NCBI GenBank assembly: GCA_030693335.1
Contig: JAUYAU010000004.1
Span: 271,482-335,481, forward strand
Length of the DNA stretch: 64,000 bases
Direction: 5' to 3'
Source: Sulfuricurvum sp.
Lineage (GTDB): Bacteria > Campylobacterota > Campylobacteria > Campylobacterales > Sulfurimonadaceae
How positions within the stretch are numbered: position 1 is the stretch's first letter; every line of letters begins with the position of its first letter. Both the position numbers and the translations under genes were made by a program. Shown here piece after piece: positions 19,733-27,334 of this stretch. The notes beneath the pieces were generated by a model. The model saw nothing but the letters and a program-made list of their open reading frames with translations. It had not been told where the DNA came from and did no database searches.

Positions 19733-19911
19733 GTTAAAACTCCTTTTGTAACATTCGTGTTCAGCTAAATCGACAGTGAATAAAAAAACTTTAATGGATG
19801 AAGTAAAAAAGTTAATGAAGAGTTAATAAAAGTGAAGTAAATCACTCCTGCCCCACAAGGGGGGGGAAAGAGGGTGTATGGGGATTAAAACAGAGAGTTT
19901 CTTTAACCCAA
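19733..19911. other. 179-bp gap between pilin genes with a run of eight G
   Basis: It lies upstream of the minus-strand pilin ending at 19148 and downstream of the one ending at 19912. The plus strand has G x8 at 19859-19866 preceded by CCCCACAA, giving a small CCCC/GGGG hairpin, and an AT-rich segment with repeated GTTAAT/AGTAAA motifs at about 19785-19840 that could hold a promoter. A weak terminator for the upstream pilin is possible. Homopolymeric G tracts are known switch sites in Campylobacterota. Confidence 0.4.
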
Positions 19912-20475
19912 TTACGGCATTACAACCAAAATATCGTATCCATCAGTAGGGTTTCCATAACAGTAGCTTACTGCAGTAGATGCAACATGCGTAGGTGCTG
20001 TGATAGTACCATAATCTTCTGTACCACTGACATTCAATTCAACAGATGAATTGAATTCACGGTTCCAGATAGCACAGTATTGAGTTGCTTGAATTGATGT
20101 TGTATTTCCATCAAGTTTCATATGGAATCCATATCCAGAACCAACGCCCGTAGTTGTGTTTAAGTCCCATCCAAGCAAGCTCATCTCTGTAATAGTAGCA
20201 GGAATAGCGGTTAACACTGGAGTGAGTGTTGCATTTAGATCGTATATCGTTGCCGGAGCACCGTATTGTGTTGTGTACAATTTATAGGCTTGTGTCAATT
20301 GAGTACCTTGCTCCATTGCCGCAGCAACACGTGCTTTCATTGCCTGAAGATCCGTGTTAATATAGTTCTTCGTGTATTTAAGACCAATAGTAGCCAATGC
20401 TGCGAATAAAATAATCGCGATCATCATCTCTACGAGAGAGATACCTTTTCTCATTCCTGTGTAATTCTGGGTCAT
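19912..20475 (-). CDS. Type IV pilin-like protein, tandem copy 2
   Basis: The 187-residue prepilin starts MTQNYTGMRKG, then ISLVEMMIAIILFAALATIGLKY with Glu at +5. The helix continues as INTDLQAMKARVAAAMEQGTQLTQAYKLY. Two C-terminal cysteines (QYCAIWN and VSYCYGN) probably form a disulfide-bounded loop. It is a close tandem duplicate of the next gene (20664-21227), with long identical stretches in the N-terminal half and the block EFNSSVELNVSGTEDYGTI. AAGGA precedes the ATG. A perfect palindrome in the 188-bp gap separates the copies. Likely a structural subunit of the pseudopilus or pilus. Confidence 0.87.
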   Translation of the reverse strand: MTQNYTGMRKGISLVEMMIAIILFAALATIGLKYTKNYINTDLQAMKARVAAAMEQGTQLTQAYKLYTTQYGAPATIYDLNATLTPVLTAIPATITEMSLLGWDLNTTTGVGSGYGFHMKLDGNTTSIQATQYCAIWNREFNSSVELNVSGTEDYGTITAPTHVASTAVSYCYGNPTDGYDILVVMP

Positions 20476-20607
20476 TGTGCATCCTTGTTGTCGAAATGTA
20501 AAGATTCAGATACATTGGTATCATTAAAAAGGATGTAAGCAATCTTTGTACCAATTTTTTACATAAGGAATTTTTATTCAATGAAAGAAAGAAAAGAGAG
20601 ATGAATC

Positions 20608-20631
20608 TACTTGCACCAGCTGGTGCAAGTA
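20608..20631 (-). terminator. 24-bp perfect palindrome between the two tandem pilin genes
   Basis: TACTTGCACCAG and its exact complement CTGGTGCAAGTA abut. RNA would fold into a stem of about 10 bp with a tiny loop. Read on the minus strand, it lies 32 bp after the stop of the first pilin gene (20664) and is followed by a pyrimidine-rich stretch (ATCTCTCTTTTCTTTC). It may act as a partial terminator or 3' mRNA stabiliser that raises the first pilin over the later genes. A protein-binding operator cannot be excluded. Confidence 0.55.
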
Positions 20632-20663
20632 AGGGTATATAAAAGATAAAGCTAGAGGCTCAA

Positions 20664-21227
20664 TTACGGAAGTTTAACGATAACAGTATACCCATCAGTA
20701 TGTGTACCAAAGCAGTAGCTTAATCCTGTTGCAGGAGCATAGTTAGGTGCATCGATAGTACCGGCATCTTCTGTTCCACTGACATTCAATTCAACAGAAG
20801 AATTGAATTCTTTGTTCCAAATCTGGCAATATTGTGCAGGTTGGAGCGCAGTGGTGTTTCCATCAAGTTTCATTGTAAATGCATATCCAGAACCAACACC
20901 TGTACTTGTGTTCAAATCCCATCCAAGCGTACTCATTTCAGTGATTATGGCAGGAAGATCAGTCATTACTTTAGTTTCTGTTGCATTAAAATCATTGATC
21001 GATGTTGGAGTGCCGTATTGTGTTGTGTACAATTTATAGGCTTGAGTCAATTGGGAACCTTGATCCATTGCCGCAGCAACACGTGCTTTCATTGCCTGAA
21101 GATCCGTGTTAATATAGTTCTTTGTGTATTTAAGACCAACTGTAGCCAACGCTGCGAATAAAATAATCGCGATCATCATCTCTACGAGAGAGATACCTTT
21201 TCTCATTCCTGTGTATGCTTGTGTCAT
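20664..21227 (-). CDS. Type IV pilin-like protein, tandem copy 1 (likely major subunit)
   Basis: The prepilin leader MTQAYTGMRKG is followed by ISLVEMMIAIILFAALATVGLKY. The body contains INTDLQAMKARVAAAMDQGSQLTQAYKLY and the cysteine pair in QYCQIWN and LSYCFGT. The ORF track extends to 21260, but the ATG at 21227 has AAGGA at good spacing and matches the start of its paralogue, giving 187 residues. A run of nine A on the coding strand lies immediately upstream of the AAGGA. It is the first pilin after the membrane accessory genes. Being promoter-proximal to a strong hairpin, it could be the most abundant subunit (inference). Confidence 0.87.
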   Translation of the reverse strand: MTQAYTGMRKGISLVEMMIAIILFAALATVGLKYTKNYINTDLQAMKARVAAAMDQGSQLTQAYKLYTTQYGTPTSINDFNATETKVMTDLPAIITEMSTLGWDLNTSTGVGSGYAFTMKLDGNTTALQPAQYCQIWNKEFNSSVELNVSGTEDAGTIDAPNYAPATGLSYCFGTHTDGYTVIVKLP

Positions 21228-21269
21228 TGTATATCCTTTTTTTTTATCTTGACTTTGCAAGATTGATTT

Positions 21270-21713
21270 TTATTTTGGTATATTTAATACGTATGGATGA
21301 ACCGTGATGGTAAATCCATATTCATCCGCAGTGCACCCTTTCCCGATGCAGCTGCTGACTAATTCTACGTCGTCATGTTTGACAACATCCAAGAGCCGTT
21401 TCAGTAGCAAGTAAGAGTAGGTTTCATGAATGCCTCCTTGGATAATTAATTTTTGGTTCTCGATCTTTACCATGGCATCCATTTCCAGTTCTTGGATGAG
21501 CTCATTGTATTGATCGTTCTTGGCACGGAGGACTTGATCCTCCGCGTACACAGCAACAGGCTGCTCCACGGCAGTTTTTAAAGCACTAAAGGTCTTCACC
21601 TCTTCGGCTACCGTTTTATCTTCGTACACAATGTCGAGAAAGTAAAAGTAGGTTGACACTAAGATTGTCATCAAGATAACAACGAAAAGAGCAACAAGAC
21701 TATACTTTTTCAT
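21270..21713 (-). CDS. Single-span inner-membrane accessory protein of the Cts/T2SS-like cluster (PilO/GspM-like topology)
   Basis: A short cytoplasmic start MKKYS is followed by one membrane helix (LVALFVVILMTILVSTYFYFL), a coiled or helical segment (about 30-70) and a small alpha/beta periplasmic domain with two cysteines in SSCIGKGCTADEYG. The topology and position after an L/PilN-like gene match GspM/PilO proteins, which brace the assembly platform, but sequence identity to those families is not obvious to me. The ORF track begins upstream; the ATG at 21713 overlaps the preceding gene by 14 bp and gives a normal N-in membrane anchor (147 residues). Confidence 0.65.
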   Translation of the reverse strand: MKKYSLVALFVVILMTILVSTYFYFLDIVYEDKTVAEEVKTFSALKTAVEQPVAVYAEDQVLRAKNDQYNELIQELEMDAMVKIENQKLIIQGGIHETYSYLLLKRLLDVVKHDDVELVSSCIGKGCTADEYGFTITVHPYVLNIPK

Positions 21714-22494
21714 TACAAAACTGCACGATGCCTGCAGCAGCATCTTCCTTTTTTATTTTAGCTTCCGGTGGTAACAATCCGATGAAAGCATTGAGGTTTG
21801 GTGTCACCACCTCAGCACATAAGCTATCATCTTGATAGCTTATCTGCTGAAGGGTGGACCCCGACGCCTGAGTGATTTTCTCAATCTTTTCGAGTTCACC
21901 TACCATGTCCACTTTTTTGGTCATGGCGAGAGAGACTTGACAGTTTTTGGTTACGAGCTGTTTGTACTCTGTTACGAGGGTGTCACGATTGGTGAGATTG
22001 AGCTCAGTTGAGTTCAAATAATCGTAACCCGCGTAAAAGAGTACAGACGTGATAACAACGGTACAGGCCAATAGAAAGCTTCCAGTCCAAGTGTCTTTTC
22101 GATCCTTATCAAGATTGAGTGATACGAGTTTGTCTCCTTTGGTGTTATCCGCATAAATAGTTTCATAGCTGCGCTCCTTGGCAAACTCTTCGGGTTTATC
22201 CAAAATGTAATCGATAATTTTCTGATCATCCAAAACAACTCCTACTTGTTTGTAGTCGAGTTCGAAGATGATGATACTTTTCCCTGTATTCTTGGATGCG
22301 AGTAAAAGGATATTTTCATAAACCAATTTCTCTTTTGGCAAGAATGCGATGTAATTGATCCCATCGGAATGCTTACGTAAGGAGACCTTGACGGCGTTCG
22401 AGTCAAGATCTGCTCGCGCGTAACGGTATACTTGCGCACGGATCTTGTCGATGTCGCTGGTAAGATTGAGGCACCCTGCTGTAAATATTGCCAT
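21700..22494 (-). CDS. Inner-membrane accessory protein of the Cts/T2SS-like cluster (GspL/PilN/CtsX-like position)
   Basis: 264 residues. The cytoplasmic N-terminal half of about 140 residues contains a small alpha/beta domain (NTGKSIIIFELDYKQVGVVLDD). One membrane helix (TGSFLLACTVVITSVLFYAGYDYL, about 138-161) is followed by a periplasmic helical/coil region and a small domain ending in CNEKV. This bitopic layout is that of GspL or fused PilM-PilN types, which connect the ATPase to the periplasmic scaffold. Two gene overlaps show it is part of the same operon as the secretin. I do not recognise a specific family; function is from position and topology. Confidence 0.62.
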   Translation of the reverse strand: MAIFTAGCLNLTSDIDKIRAQVYRYARADLDSNAVKVSLRKHSDGINYIAFLPKEKLVYENILLLASKNTGKSIIIFELDYKQVGVVLDDQKIIDYILDKPEEFAKERSYETIYADNTKGDKLVSLNLDKDRKDTWTGSFLLACTVVITSVLFYAGYDYLNSTELNLTNRDTLVTEYKQLVTKNCQVSLAMTKKVDMVGELEKIEKITQASGSTLQQISYQDDSLCAEVVTPNLNAFIGLLPPEAKIKKEDAAAGIVQFCNEKV

Positions 22495-22496
22495 GG

Positions 22497-24029
22497 TTAC
22501 TTCATCACATACTTGATGACGCGAGGGGTAACGATGATTACCATCTCGCTTTTGGTGCTGGCAGTACTGCGCGCTCCCCCCACTACCGCTGCTTGAGTAT
22601 CTCCTAGTCCCGGAATTCCATTCCAGCCTTTGTCGCTTTTGTTGCGGAAAAGTCCAGAGATGACAATCGGTACACCCGGTTGAACACGCATGGTATTGTT
22701 GATCGCTTTAGTAACGGTTGTGGGTTGTGAAAATTTCGTAGCTCCTACTTCGAAATTGGTAAAGCCTACTACGTCGTTAATCGTGAGCCCAATGTCGGTG
22801 ATAACGGTTCCATCGAGCATGTTGGATTTGAGATTGATCTCTAAACCACTGAGGGCCGTTGCACTGGTGGTTGAGAGTTGTGCCGTGCCATTGGCAACAG
22901 ACGTACTTGTTATCCCGCTGATGTAAGGAGTCTGAACACCATCGGTGAGTTTAACGTTTGTTCCTGCAAGCCCAAGGAGCTTTGGTCGTTGTACGCTCTC
23001 TACTTTTCCGAAGTTTTCCAGTGCATTGACAAGCGCCTGTCCGTTGTATTTTTCATTCTTCATAAGCATGCCAAAAGTCAATGGAGCGGCAGTGGTTCCC
23101 GCTGCGCCCAATGAAGCGGCCGATGAAGCGATGAATCCAATTCCATTTTCTGCCATTGAAGGGATTAGACTCCAGTTGATACCAAGCGCATAGTTGTCTT
23201 TGAGGTCAACGGTATAGATAGAAATTTCATATTCGATGACGTAAAGATTATCGCGAAGAATTTTAAGATAATTCATGATATCGCCGTACTCTTTTTCTTT
23301 TGCGGAGAAAGTGATGGTTGAGGTAATAGAATCGAAAGCGATATTGGTAGCCCCCATAGAGCTTAAGCTTGTGCGCATTGCTGTTGAAAGACCTTCAACC
23401 GCTGGAATTTTTAGGGTGGTGGTATGAACATGACCTAAGTAGAAGGTGTCATCATAATATTGTATCCCCAATTTGTCGCCGATGGTTTTTTGGAGAACTT
23501 TTCCAAAGGCCATATTGGATGCCGAGAGATTGACTTTGGTATTAGTAAGGAGATGGTTATTATTGCCAATTCGTCCCATTCCACCAGCACCTCCAATTCC
23601 TCCGACACCACCAATTCCAAGACCTCCTGCCCCTACGCCAGCACCACCAACGCCACCAACGCCACCAACTCCACCAATTCCACCAACTCCGATTCCTCCG
23701 CCTATGTTCATTCCTATCGCTTCCGATTGAACCTGAAAAACAATATTTTCATTGGTGGCTTCTGTCAAAAGGGCAATGACATCGTTTAGGCTCGCTCCCA
23801 TTATTTTGGCACGTTTGATGATCTCTTTGTCAGGTATCGTTTGGGTTTCTATGTGAAAATTGTCGGCGTTGACTTCCACAATCTGCATAGCAGGTTCGCT
23901 GCTTTGAATTTGTGTGGTGTTATTCTCCAGCTCTTTGGGAGACATTTCTGGTGTTAACATCTCTTTTTTGGTAACAACACTGCATCCGGTGAATCCTAAA
24001 AGAGCAATGGCGAGTATCAATGAGCGCAT
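22497..24029 (-). CDS. Secretin of the type II secretion/Cts-like cluster, lipoprotein with a glycine-repeat insert
   Basis: Outer-membrane ring through which the pseudopilus, substrate or DNA passes. The N terminus MRSLILAIALLGFTGC is a lipoprotein signal with Cys16, so the secretin may pilot itself to the outer membrane. An N-domain (60-105, ending NIVFQVQSEA) is followed by a glycine-rich insert (106-154) and by further N-domain sequence with KTIGDKLGIQYYDDTFYLG. The secretin barrel contains ALENFGKVESVQRPKLLGLAG and the family signature VPIVISGLFRNKSDKGWNGIPGLGD. At 510 residues it is similar in size to Campylobacter CtsD. The start overlaps the stop of the upstream gene (TAATG), indicating coupling. 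Confidence 0.88.
   Translation of the reverse strand: MRSLILAIALLGFTGCSVVTKKEMLTPEMSPKELENNTTQIQSSEPAMQIVEVNADNFHIETQTIPDKEIIKRAKIMGASLNDVIALLTEATNENIVFQVQSEAIGMNIGGGIGVGGIGGVGGVGGVGGAGVGAGGLGIGGVGGIGGAGGMGRIGNNNHLLTNTKVNLSASNMAFGKVLQKTIGDKLGIQYYDDTFYLGHVHTTTLKIPAVEGLSTAMRTSLSSMGATNIAFDSITSTITFSAKEKEYGDIMNYLKILRDNLYVIEYEISIYTVDLKDNYALGINWSLIPSMAENGIGFIASSAASLGAAGTTAAPLTFGMLMKNEKYNGQALVNALENFGKVESVQRPKLLGLAGTNVKLTDGVQTPYISGITSTSVANGTAQLSTTSATALSGLEINLKSNMLDGTVITDIGLTINDVVGFTNFEVGATKFSQPTTVTKAINNTMRVQPGVPIVISGLFRNKSDKGWNGIPGLGDTQAAVVGGARSTASTKSEMVIIVTPRVIKYVMK
23568..23714 (-). repeat. Glycine-codon repeat tract inside the secretin gene
   Basis: About 147 bp of degenerate triplet and 9-bp units (GGTGGAGTT/GGCGTTGGT-like on the coding strand) encode runs such as GGVGGVGGVGG at residues 106-154. 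It sits between N-terminal domains, as a flexible linker would. Repeat slippage in multiples of 3 would keep the frame, so length variants could exist between strains. Confidence 0.75.
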
Positions 24030-24430
24030 TATTCACCTCCCGCTGTAAAATAGATGGTCTGCGTTCTTCCTGCGTCATCAACCGTAATGAAGTTACTGGT
24101 GATATTTCGTATAAAATATTTACTATTATTGGCATAAAAAGGGTCACCCTCTTTGAGAACAACCGTATTTTCACCTATTTTAAGCAAAATGAATTTTCCT
24201 TTGGCTGTTTCTAAAAAACAGCTATAGACGAGATTAGAAAGATCAAAAGGTGCTTTTGGTGCGACCAAATTAGTCTCAAATGCCGGTTTTAAAAGCGGAG
24301 GAAGCGGCATTGCTTGTGCGGCAGGTGCCAGTACAGGCGCTTTTTTTTGTTTTGCAAGAGGCTTGAAAAATGGGTTGTAGGCCGCATTTACCGAAGCTGC
24401 AATGAAAAGAAATGACCAAAAGTAGTTCAT
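24029..24430 (-). CDS. Secretin partner protein of GspC/PilP/CtsR-like type
   Basis: 133 residues with a hydrophobic N-terminal signal or anchor (MNYFWSFLFIAASVNAAY), a Pro/Ala-rich linker (about 25-55) and a small beta-rich C-terminal domain. That domain reads FILLKIGENTVVLKEGDPF, then a second half with NITSNFITVDDAGRTQTIYF. This resembles the homology region of GspC and PilP, which contacts the secretin N-domains from the inner membrane (an ...KEGDxF... strand followed by ...I....V.V...G). It is the first gene of the minus-strand cluster, directly before the secretin, as ctsR precedes ctsD in Campylobacter. The assignment rests on motif pattern and synteny. Confidence 0.68.
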   Translation of the reverse strand: MNYFWSFLFIAASVNAAYNPFFKPLAKQKKAPVLAPAAQAMPLPPLLKPAFETNLVAPKAPFDLSNLVYSCFLETAKGKFILLKIGENTVVLKEGDPFYANNSKYFIRNITSNFITVDDAGRTQTIYFTAGGE

Positions 24431-24562
24431 GACTCCGCTTTTTTTAGGATTAGATACGGATTTAAAGCAAGATGTGTGCCAACTTAATTTTTATTATGGA
24501 CTGTAATTTGCTTTGATGTTTTACTTATAGGGAATAAAATTTACGTAAAGTGTAATGTATTA

Positions 24563-25111
24563 ATGAATTACCATCATCAAGAATCTTTTTTAGAGAACAG
24601 TGCTCGAAGATCTTTTATAAAGAAGAGCATCCTTTTTGCAGCGTCGGTTCCTCTTTATGCGCAAGCTTCTTCCAATGAGGAAACCTTATTGCACATCATA
24701 CGTAATGGAAATACGTACAAAATACCTTTTATGCGCAATGGTAAGATGGAAGAAAACGGTTACTATGATTTATGCAAAATTTTTGCGGATACGCATGATC
24801 GAGTTGCGGTACAGATGGATCCAAATTTGTTTTCGGTTTTGGCAAAAGCACAGCAGTGGCTGGCAAGCAACCACGTTAATCGGCCGATTATTCTCACTTC
24901 CGGGTATCGTACAGAACATACCAATAGGATGACAGAAGGTGCCGCGGCAAATTCGATGCATCTGTACGGGAAAGCAGCGGACATCCATATGAGTGGAATA
25001 CCCATCGACTATCTTGCGCGTTTAATGCGATTATGCGGCGGTTCGGGAATCGGAATTTATTCAGGATTTGTCCATGTTGATACATGGAAAGAGAGGAGTT
25101 GGAGAGGATAA
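24563..25111 (+). CDS. DUF882/M15-family peptidoglycan peptidase with Tat-type signal
   Basis: 182 residues. The N terminus holds a twin-arginine signal (RRSFIKKSILFAASVPLYAQAS), so it is probably folded before export. The catalytic domain belongs to the DUF882/peptidase M15A group (YcbK-like, LAS-type zinc peptidases). It shows SGYRTEHTNR, SMHLYGKAADIHMSG with the zinc His and Asp, and FVHVDTWKERSWRG with the last zinc His. The expected role is cleavage of peptide crosslinks in peptidoglycan. It diverges from the secretion cluster across a 132-bp shared upstream region, so it could open the cell wall for the machine (inference). Family call is strong, exact bond specificity unknown. Confidence 0.85.
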   Translation: MNYHHQESFLENSARRSFIKKSILFAASVPLYAQASSNEETLLHIIRNGNTYKIPFMRNGKMEENGYYDLCKIFADTHDRVAVQMDPNLFSVLAKAQQWLASNHVNRPIILTSGYRTEHTNRMTEGAAANSMHLYGKAADIHMSGIPIDYLARLMRLCGGSGIGIYSGFVHVDTWKERSWRG

Positions 25112-25131
25112 AAAACTCTTTAGTGTTTTTT
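25110..25131. terminator. Possible bidirectional terminator between convergent genes
   Basis: AAAAAAC (25110-25116) and GTTTTTT (25125-25131) pair across a short internal segment. This gives A-tract/stem/T-tract symmetry in both directions between the DUF882 gene and the Sel1-repeat gene. The stem is AT-rich and so weak. Confidence 0.4.
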
Positions 25132-25773
25132 CTTTTTGGTGCGCTTCTGAGTAATGGTAGATTTACGTTCTAAAGCATTCCAAAGAACGGTAAGATTTAG
25201 GGAAAGATCCTGCGCTTTATACAGCTCCTCTTCAGTCATCTCTAAAAGCATATAATTGCGGTTTATGCGTGCCCATTCATCGCCTTTGGCAGCGACATAA
25301 TTCCACAATGCATAAGCAATAATTTTGTTTTCGCGAACCCCTACTCCGTATTTGTAAATCCATCCTAAAATGGCTTGAGCGTCTTGATTGTTTTGTTTTG
25401 CAGCTAGGGTTAGCAGATGAGCGGCGCGTTTAAAGTTTTGAGGAATACCGATTCCCTCAATGAGTAAAACACCCAAGGCAATTTGTCCGCCTGTATGGTT
25501 TTTTTGAGCAGCCAGGGTAAAGAGTCGGGCAGCTTCTTGGTAGTTTGCGGGAACACCTTGACCGTTAAGGTACATAAGTCCCAAATAGTAGTGTGCGCTA
25601 GGATCACCTGCTTCGGAGGCTTTGGAAAGATATTTCTGGGCTTCCAGGTAATTTTCATGGTAAAAAGAGATGGTTCCCTCTTGGGCATTTATGGTGCAGT
25701 TGGTGTCTGCATGAAGGGTTGTGATGGCAAAGGCAATTGATAAAAGAGTTATTATGAACTTTTTATTTAACAT
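25120..25773 (-). CDS. Secreted Sel1-like repeat protein
   Basis: A signal peptide (MLNKKFIITLLSIAFAITTLHA) is followed by four to five Sel1-like/TPR-like repeats of 36 residues. Typical units are AHYYLGLMYLNGQGVPANYQEA, GQIALGVLLIEGIGIPQNFKRA and AQAILGWIYKYGVGVRENKI. The C terminus is basic (KKKKH). Sel1 repeats fold as alpha-alpha hairpins and mediate protein contacts; many Helicobacter/Campylobacter relatives are secreted and disulfide-rich, but this one has a single Cys after the signal. The start among several ATGs is uncertain (25773 or 25776). It is the last gene of the nrdB operon, 12 bp after the RNA methyltransferase. Confidence 0.83.
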   Translation of the reverse strand: MLNKKFIITLLSIAFAITTLHADTNCTINAQEGTISFYHENYLEAQKYLSKASEAGDPSAHYYLGLMYLNGQGVPANYQEAARLFTLAAQKNHTGGQIALGVLLIEGIGIPQNFKRAAHLLTLAAKQNNQDAQAILGWIYKYGVGVRENKIIAYALWNYVAAKGDEWARINRNYMLLEMTEEELYKAQDLSLNLTVLWNALERKSTITQKRTKKKKH

Positions 25774-25784
25774 CATGCAACATT

Positions 25785-26726
25785 TTAGCATACTTTCTTT
25801 TCCAATAAGCATAAAAAAAATCCGTCGATAGTATCGGTAGGAAGTATCCGCACCGCATTTTGAATGCGGTCATCAAACACCTCTTTGCCCCACCGCTTCA
25901 GAGGCTTTTGAAGATTATTAAAAGGAAGAGTGATTGGTAATGTAATCAAATGTTCACCGTGGCGCTCAAGCAGATGCTGCAACGGGCTTTCATTTTCTTC
26001 GGGGGAAAAGGAACAGGTACAATACAGCAGTTTTCCTCCGGGTTTGAGGGCATCGTAAGCGGAGAGGAGGAGTCGGCGTTGGAGCTTTGAGGTCTCTTTT
26101 GCTTTGTGAATACTCCAAAACGACATTGACTTTGGCTCATGGGTTTTGAAACGCGCTTCAGAGGAACAGGGGGCATCGAGCATGATGCGGTCAAACATTT
26201 CGGGGCACTTTTTCCCCACACTGCGCCCATCGGTCATATAGGTGTGGGCGTTGGTGACCCCTTGCATTTCGAGATTGGCCCGTAAGCGAAAAAAACGCTC
26301 GCGTGTGGGTTCTACGGCGGAGAGCCATCCTGTGTTTTGCATCATACCCGCCAGCATGAGCGTCTTGCCTCCGGGTGCTGCCGCGAGATCGAGGACGGTT
26401 TCCTCAGGACAAGGTGCCAGAATCAGGGGCGCTACCATCGAAGCCAGATTTTGGATGTAGAGTTTGCCGCCATAAAAAGCATCGGTTTGCGTTAGGCGCA
26501 GTTTGTCCTGCGGGGCAATGCGATATACCCCTTCCATCCATCCGATACGCTCATAAGGGATATTGGCCGATTCGAGTTGCGATTCGAGTTCTTTGGAAGA
26601 GGATTTGATGGTATTGACGCGAAACGTGATCTGTTTTGGAGCATCAAAGGTTTTGAGGATGGATTGAAACTGTTCACGTGGAACAATTTGGCTCAGTTTT
26701 TCGACAAATGCTTCGGGCAAACTCAT
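25785..26726 (-). CDS. RsmB/F (NOL1/NOP2/Sun)-family RNA cytosine-5 methyltransferase
   Basis: SAM-dependent enzyme that methylates a cytosine in 16S rRNA or tRNA. Motif I is VLDLAAAPGGKTLMLA. The two family cysteines are present: DAPCSSEARF (release Cys, motif IV) and YCTCSFSPEENE (nucleophile, motif VI). FRVNTIKSS near the N terminus is also typical. With 313 residues it lacks the large N-terminal RNA-binding domain of RsmB and the C-terminal extension of RsmF, so it is a core-type member whose exact target cannot be told. The start overlaps the stop of the upstream methyltransferase (ATGA). Confidence 0.9.
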   Translation of the reverse strand: MSLPEAFVEKLSQIVPREQFQSILKTFDAPKQITFRVNTIKSSSKELESQLESANIPYERIGWMEGVYRIAPQDKLRLTQTDAFYGGKLYIQNLASMVAPLILAPCPEETVLDLAAAPGGKTLMLAGMMQNTGWLSAVEPTRERFFRLRANLEMQGVTNAHTYMTDGRSVGKKCPEMFDRIMLDAPCSSEARFKTHEPKSMSFWSIHKAKETSKLQRRLLLSAYDALKPGGKLLYCTCSFSPEENESPLQHLLERHGEHLITLPITLPFNNLQKPLKRWGKEVFDDRIQNAVRILPTDTIDGFFLCLLEKKVC

Positions 26727-27334
26727 TGTTTCTGTACTTTTAAACGTACGACGGAAGCTAGGCCGTTGTGTACTAATCCCTCATTGAGCTGAGTATCCAT
26801 TTCGCACAGTTCGAGTATCTCGCAGGGCATGGTTTGGAGAATGGCAGAGAGTTGATCGGCTGCGTAGAGGAGGTTTAGGTCTTTGGGACCGCCAGTCGTT
26901 TTTGAAAATTGGTGGATTGAAAAAAACTCTCCAACGAAAATACCACCCTCATTAAGCTGTTTAAGGGCTTTGGCAAATACTTCACTGCGCAAAGGTTCAT
27001 ATAAGTGGAGAAAGGAGCACATGATGGCATCGTACTGCTGTGTAGGGTTCCAAAACTCCAGATCGGTATGTATGAGGGAGAGCTCAAGCCCTTTGGATTG
27101 CGCCAGCATCGCGGTTTTGGCAAGACCAATTTCGGCGGCATCCAGTGCGGTGACCGTATGCCCGCGTTCAAGTGCATACACTGCATTGCGCCCCTCGCCC
27201 TCACCTAGGAAAAGAATCGTTTGCTGTGGAAGAAGTGTGTCGATATGGGAGGCCAAATAGCAGTTGGCCGTAGTACCGTAAAAGTATCCTTCGCGCCCAA
27301 AACGTTCATTCCAAAACTTCCGTTGATCGTTCAT
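26723..27334 (-). CDS. Class I SAM-dependent methyltransferase, TehB-like
   Basis: 203 residues starting [20 protein letters not shown]. That opening, followed by a glycine-rich SAM motif ([20 protein letters not shown]) and [13 protein letters not shown], matches small methyltransferases of the TehB/thiopurine-like group. Such enzymes can methylate tellurite, thiols or other small molecules, and this cannot be narrowed here. The ORF track start is upstream; the ATG at 27334 overlaps the pcm stop as ATGA, so coupling is likely. It sits between two other methyltransferase genes in the operon. Confidence 0.82.
   Translation of the reverse strand: MNDQRKFWNERFGREGYFYGTTANCYLASHIDTLLPQQTILFLGEGEGRNAVYALERGHTVTALDAAEIGLAKTAMLAQSKGLELSLIHTDLEFWNPTQQYDAIMCSFLHLYEPLRSEVFAKALKQLNEGGIFVGEFFSIHQFSKTTGGPKDLNLLYAADQLSAILQTMPCEILELCEMDTQLNEGLVHNGLASVVRLKVQKQ

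Noticed and set aside
19785-19840. Repeated GTTAAT/AAGTAA motifs as a possible small repeat array
   Set aside because: The units are short, irregular and AT-rich, without constant spacing; no CRISPR-like or iteron-like structure.
23473-23730. 85-residue Pro-rich ORF on the plus strand
   Set aside because: It is the complement of the secretin glycine-repeat tract; proline codons are the reverse of glycine codons. Shadow frame.
15352-24430. Retraction ATPase (PilT) or prepilin peptidase within the pilin cluster
   Set aside because: Only one ATPase is present and it has the GspE/PilB zinc motif; no polytopic aspartic peptidase with prepilin peptidase motifs is encoded here.
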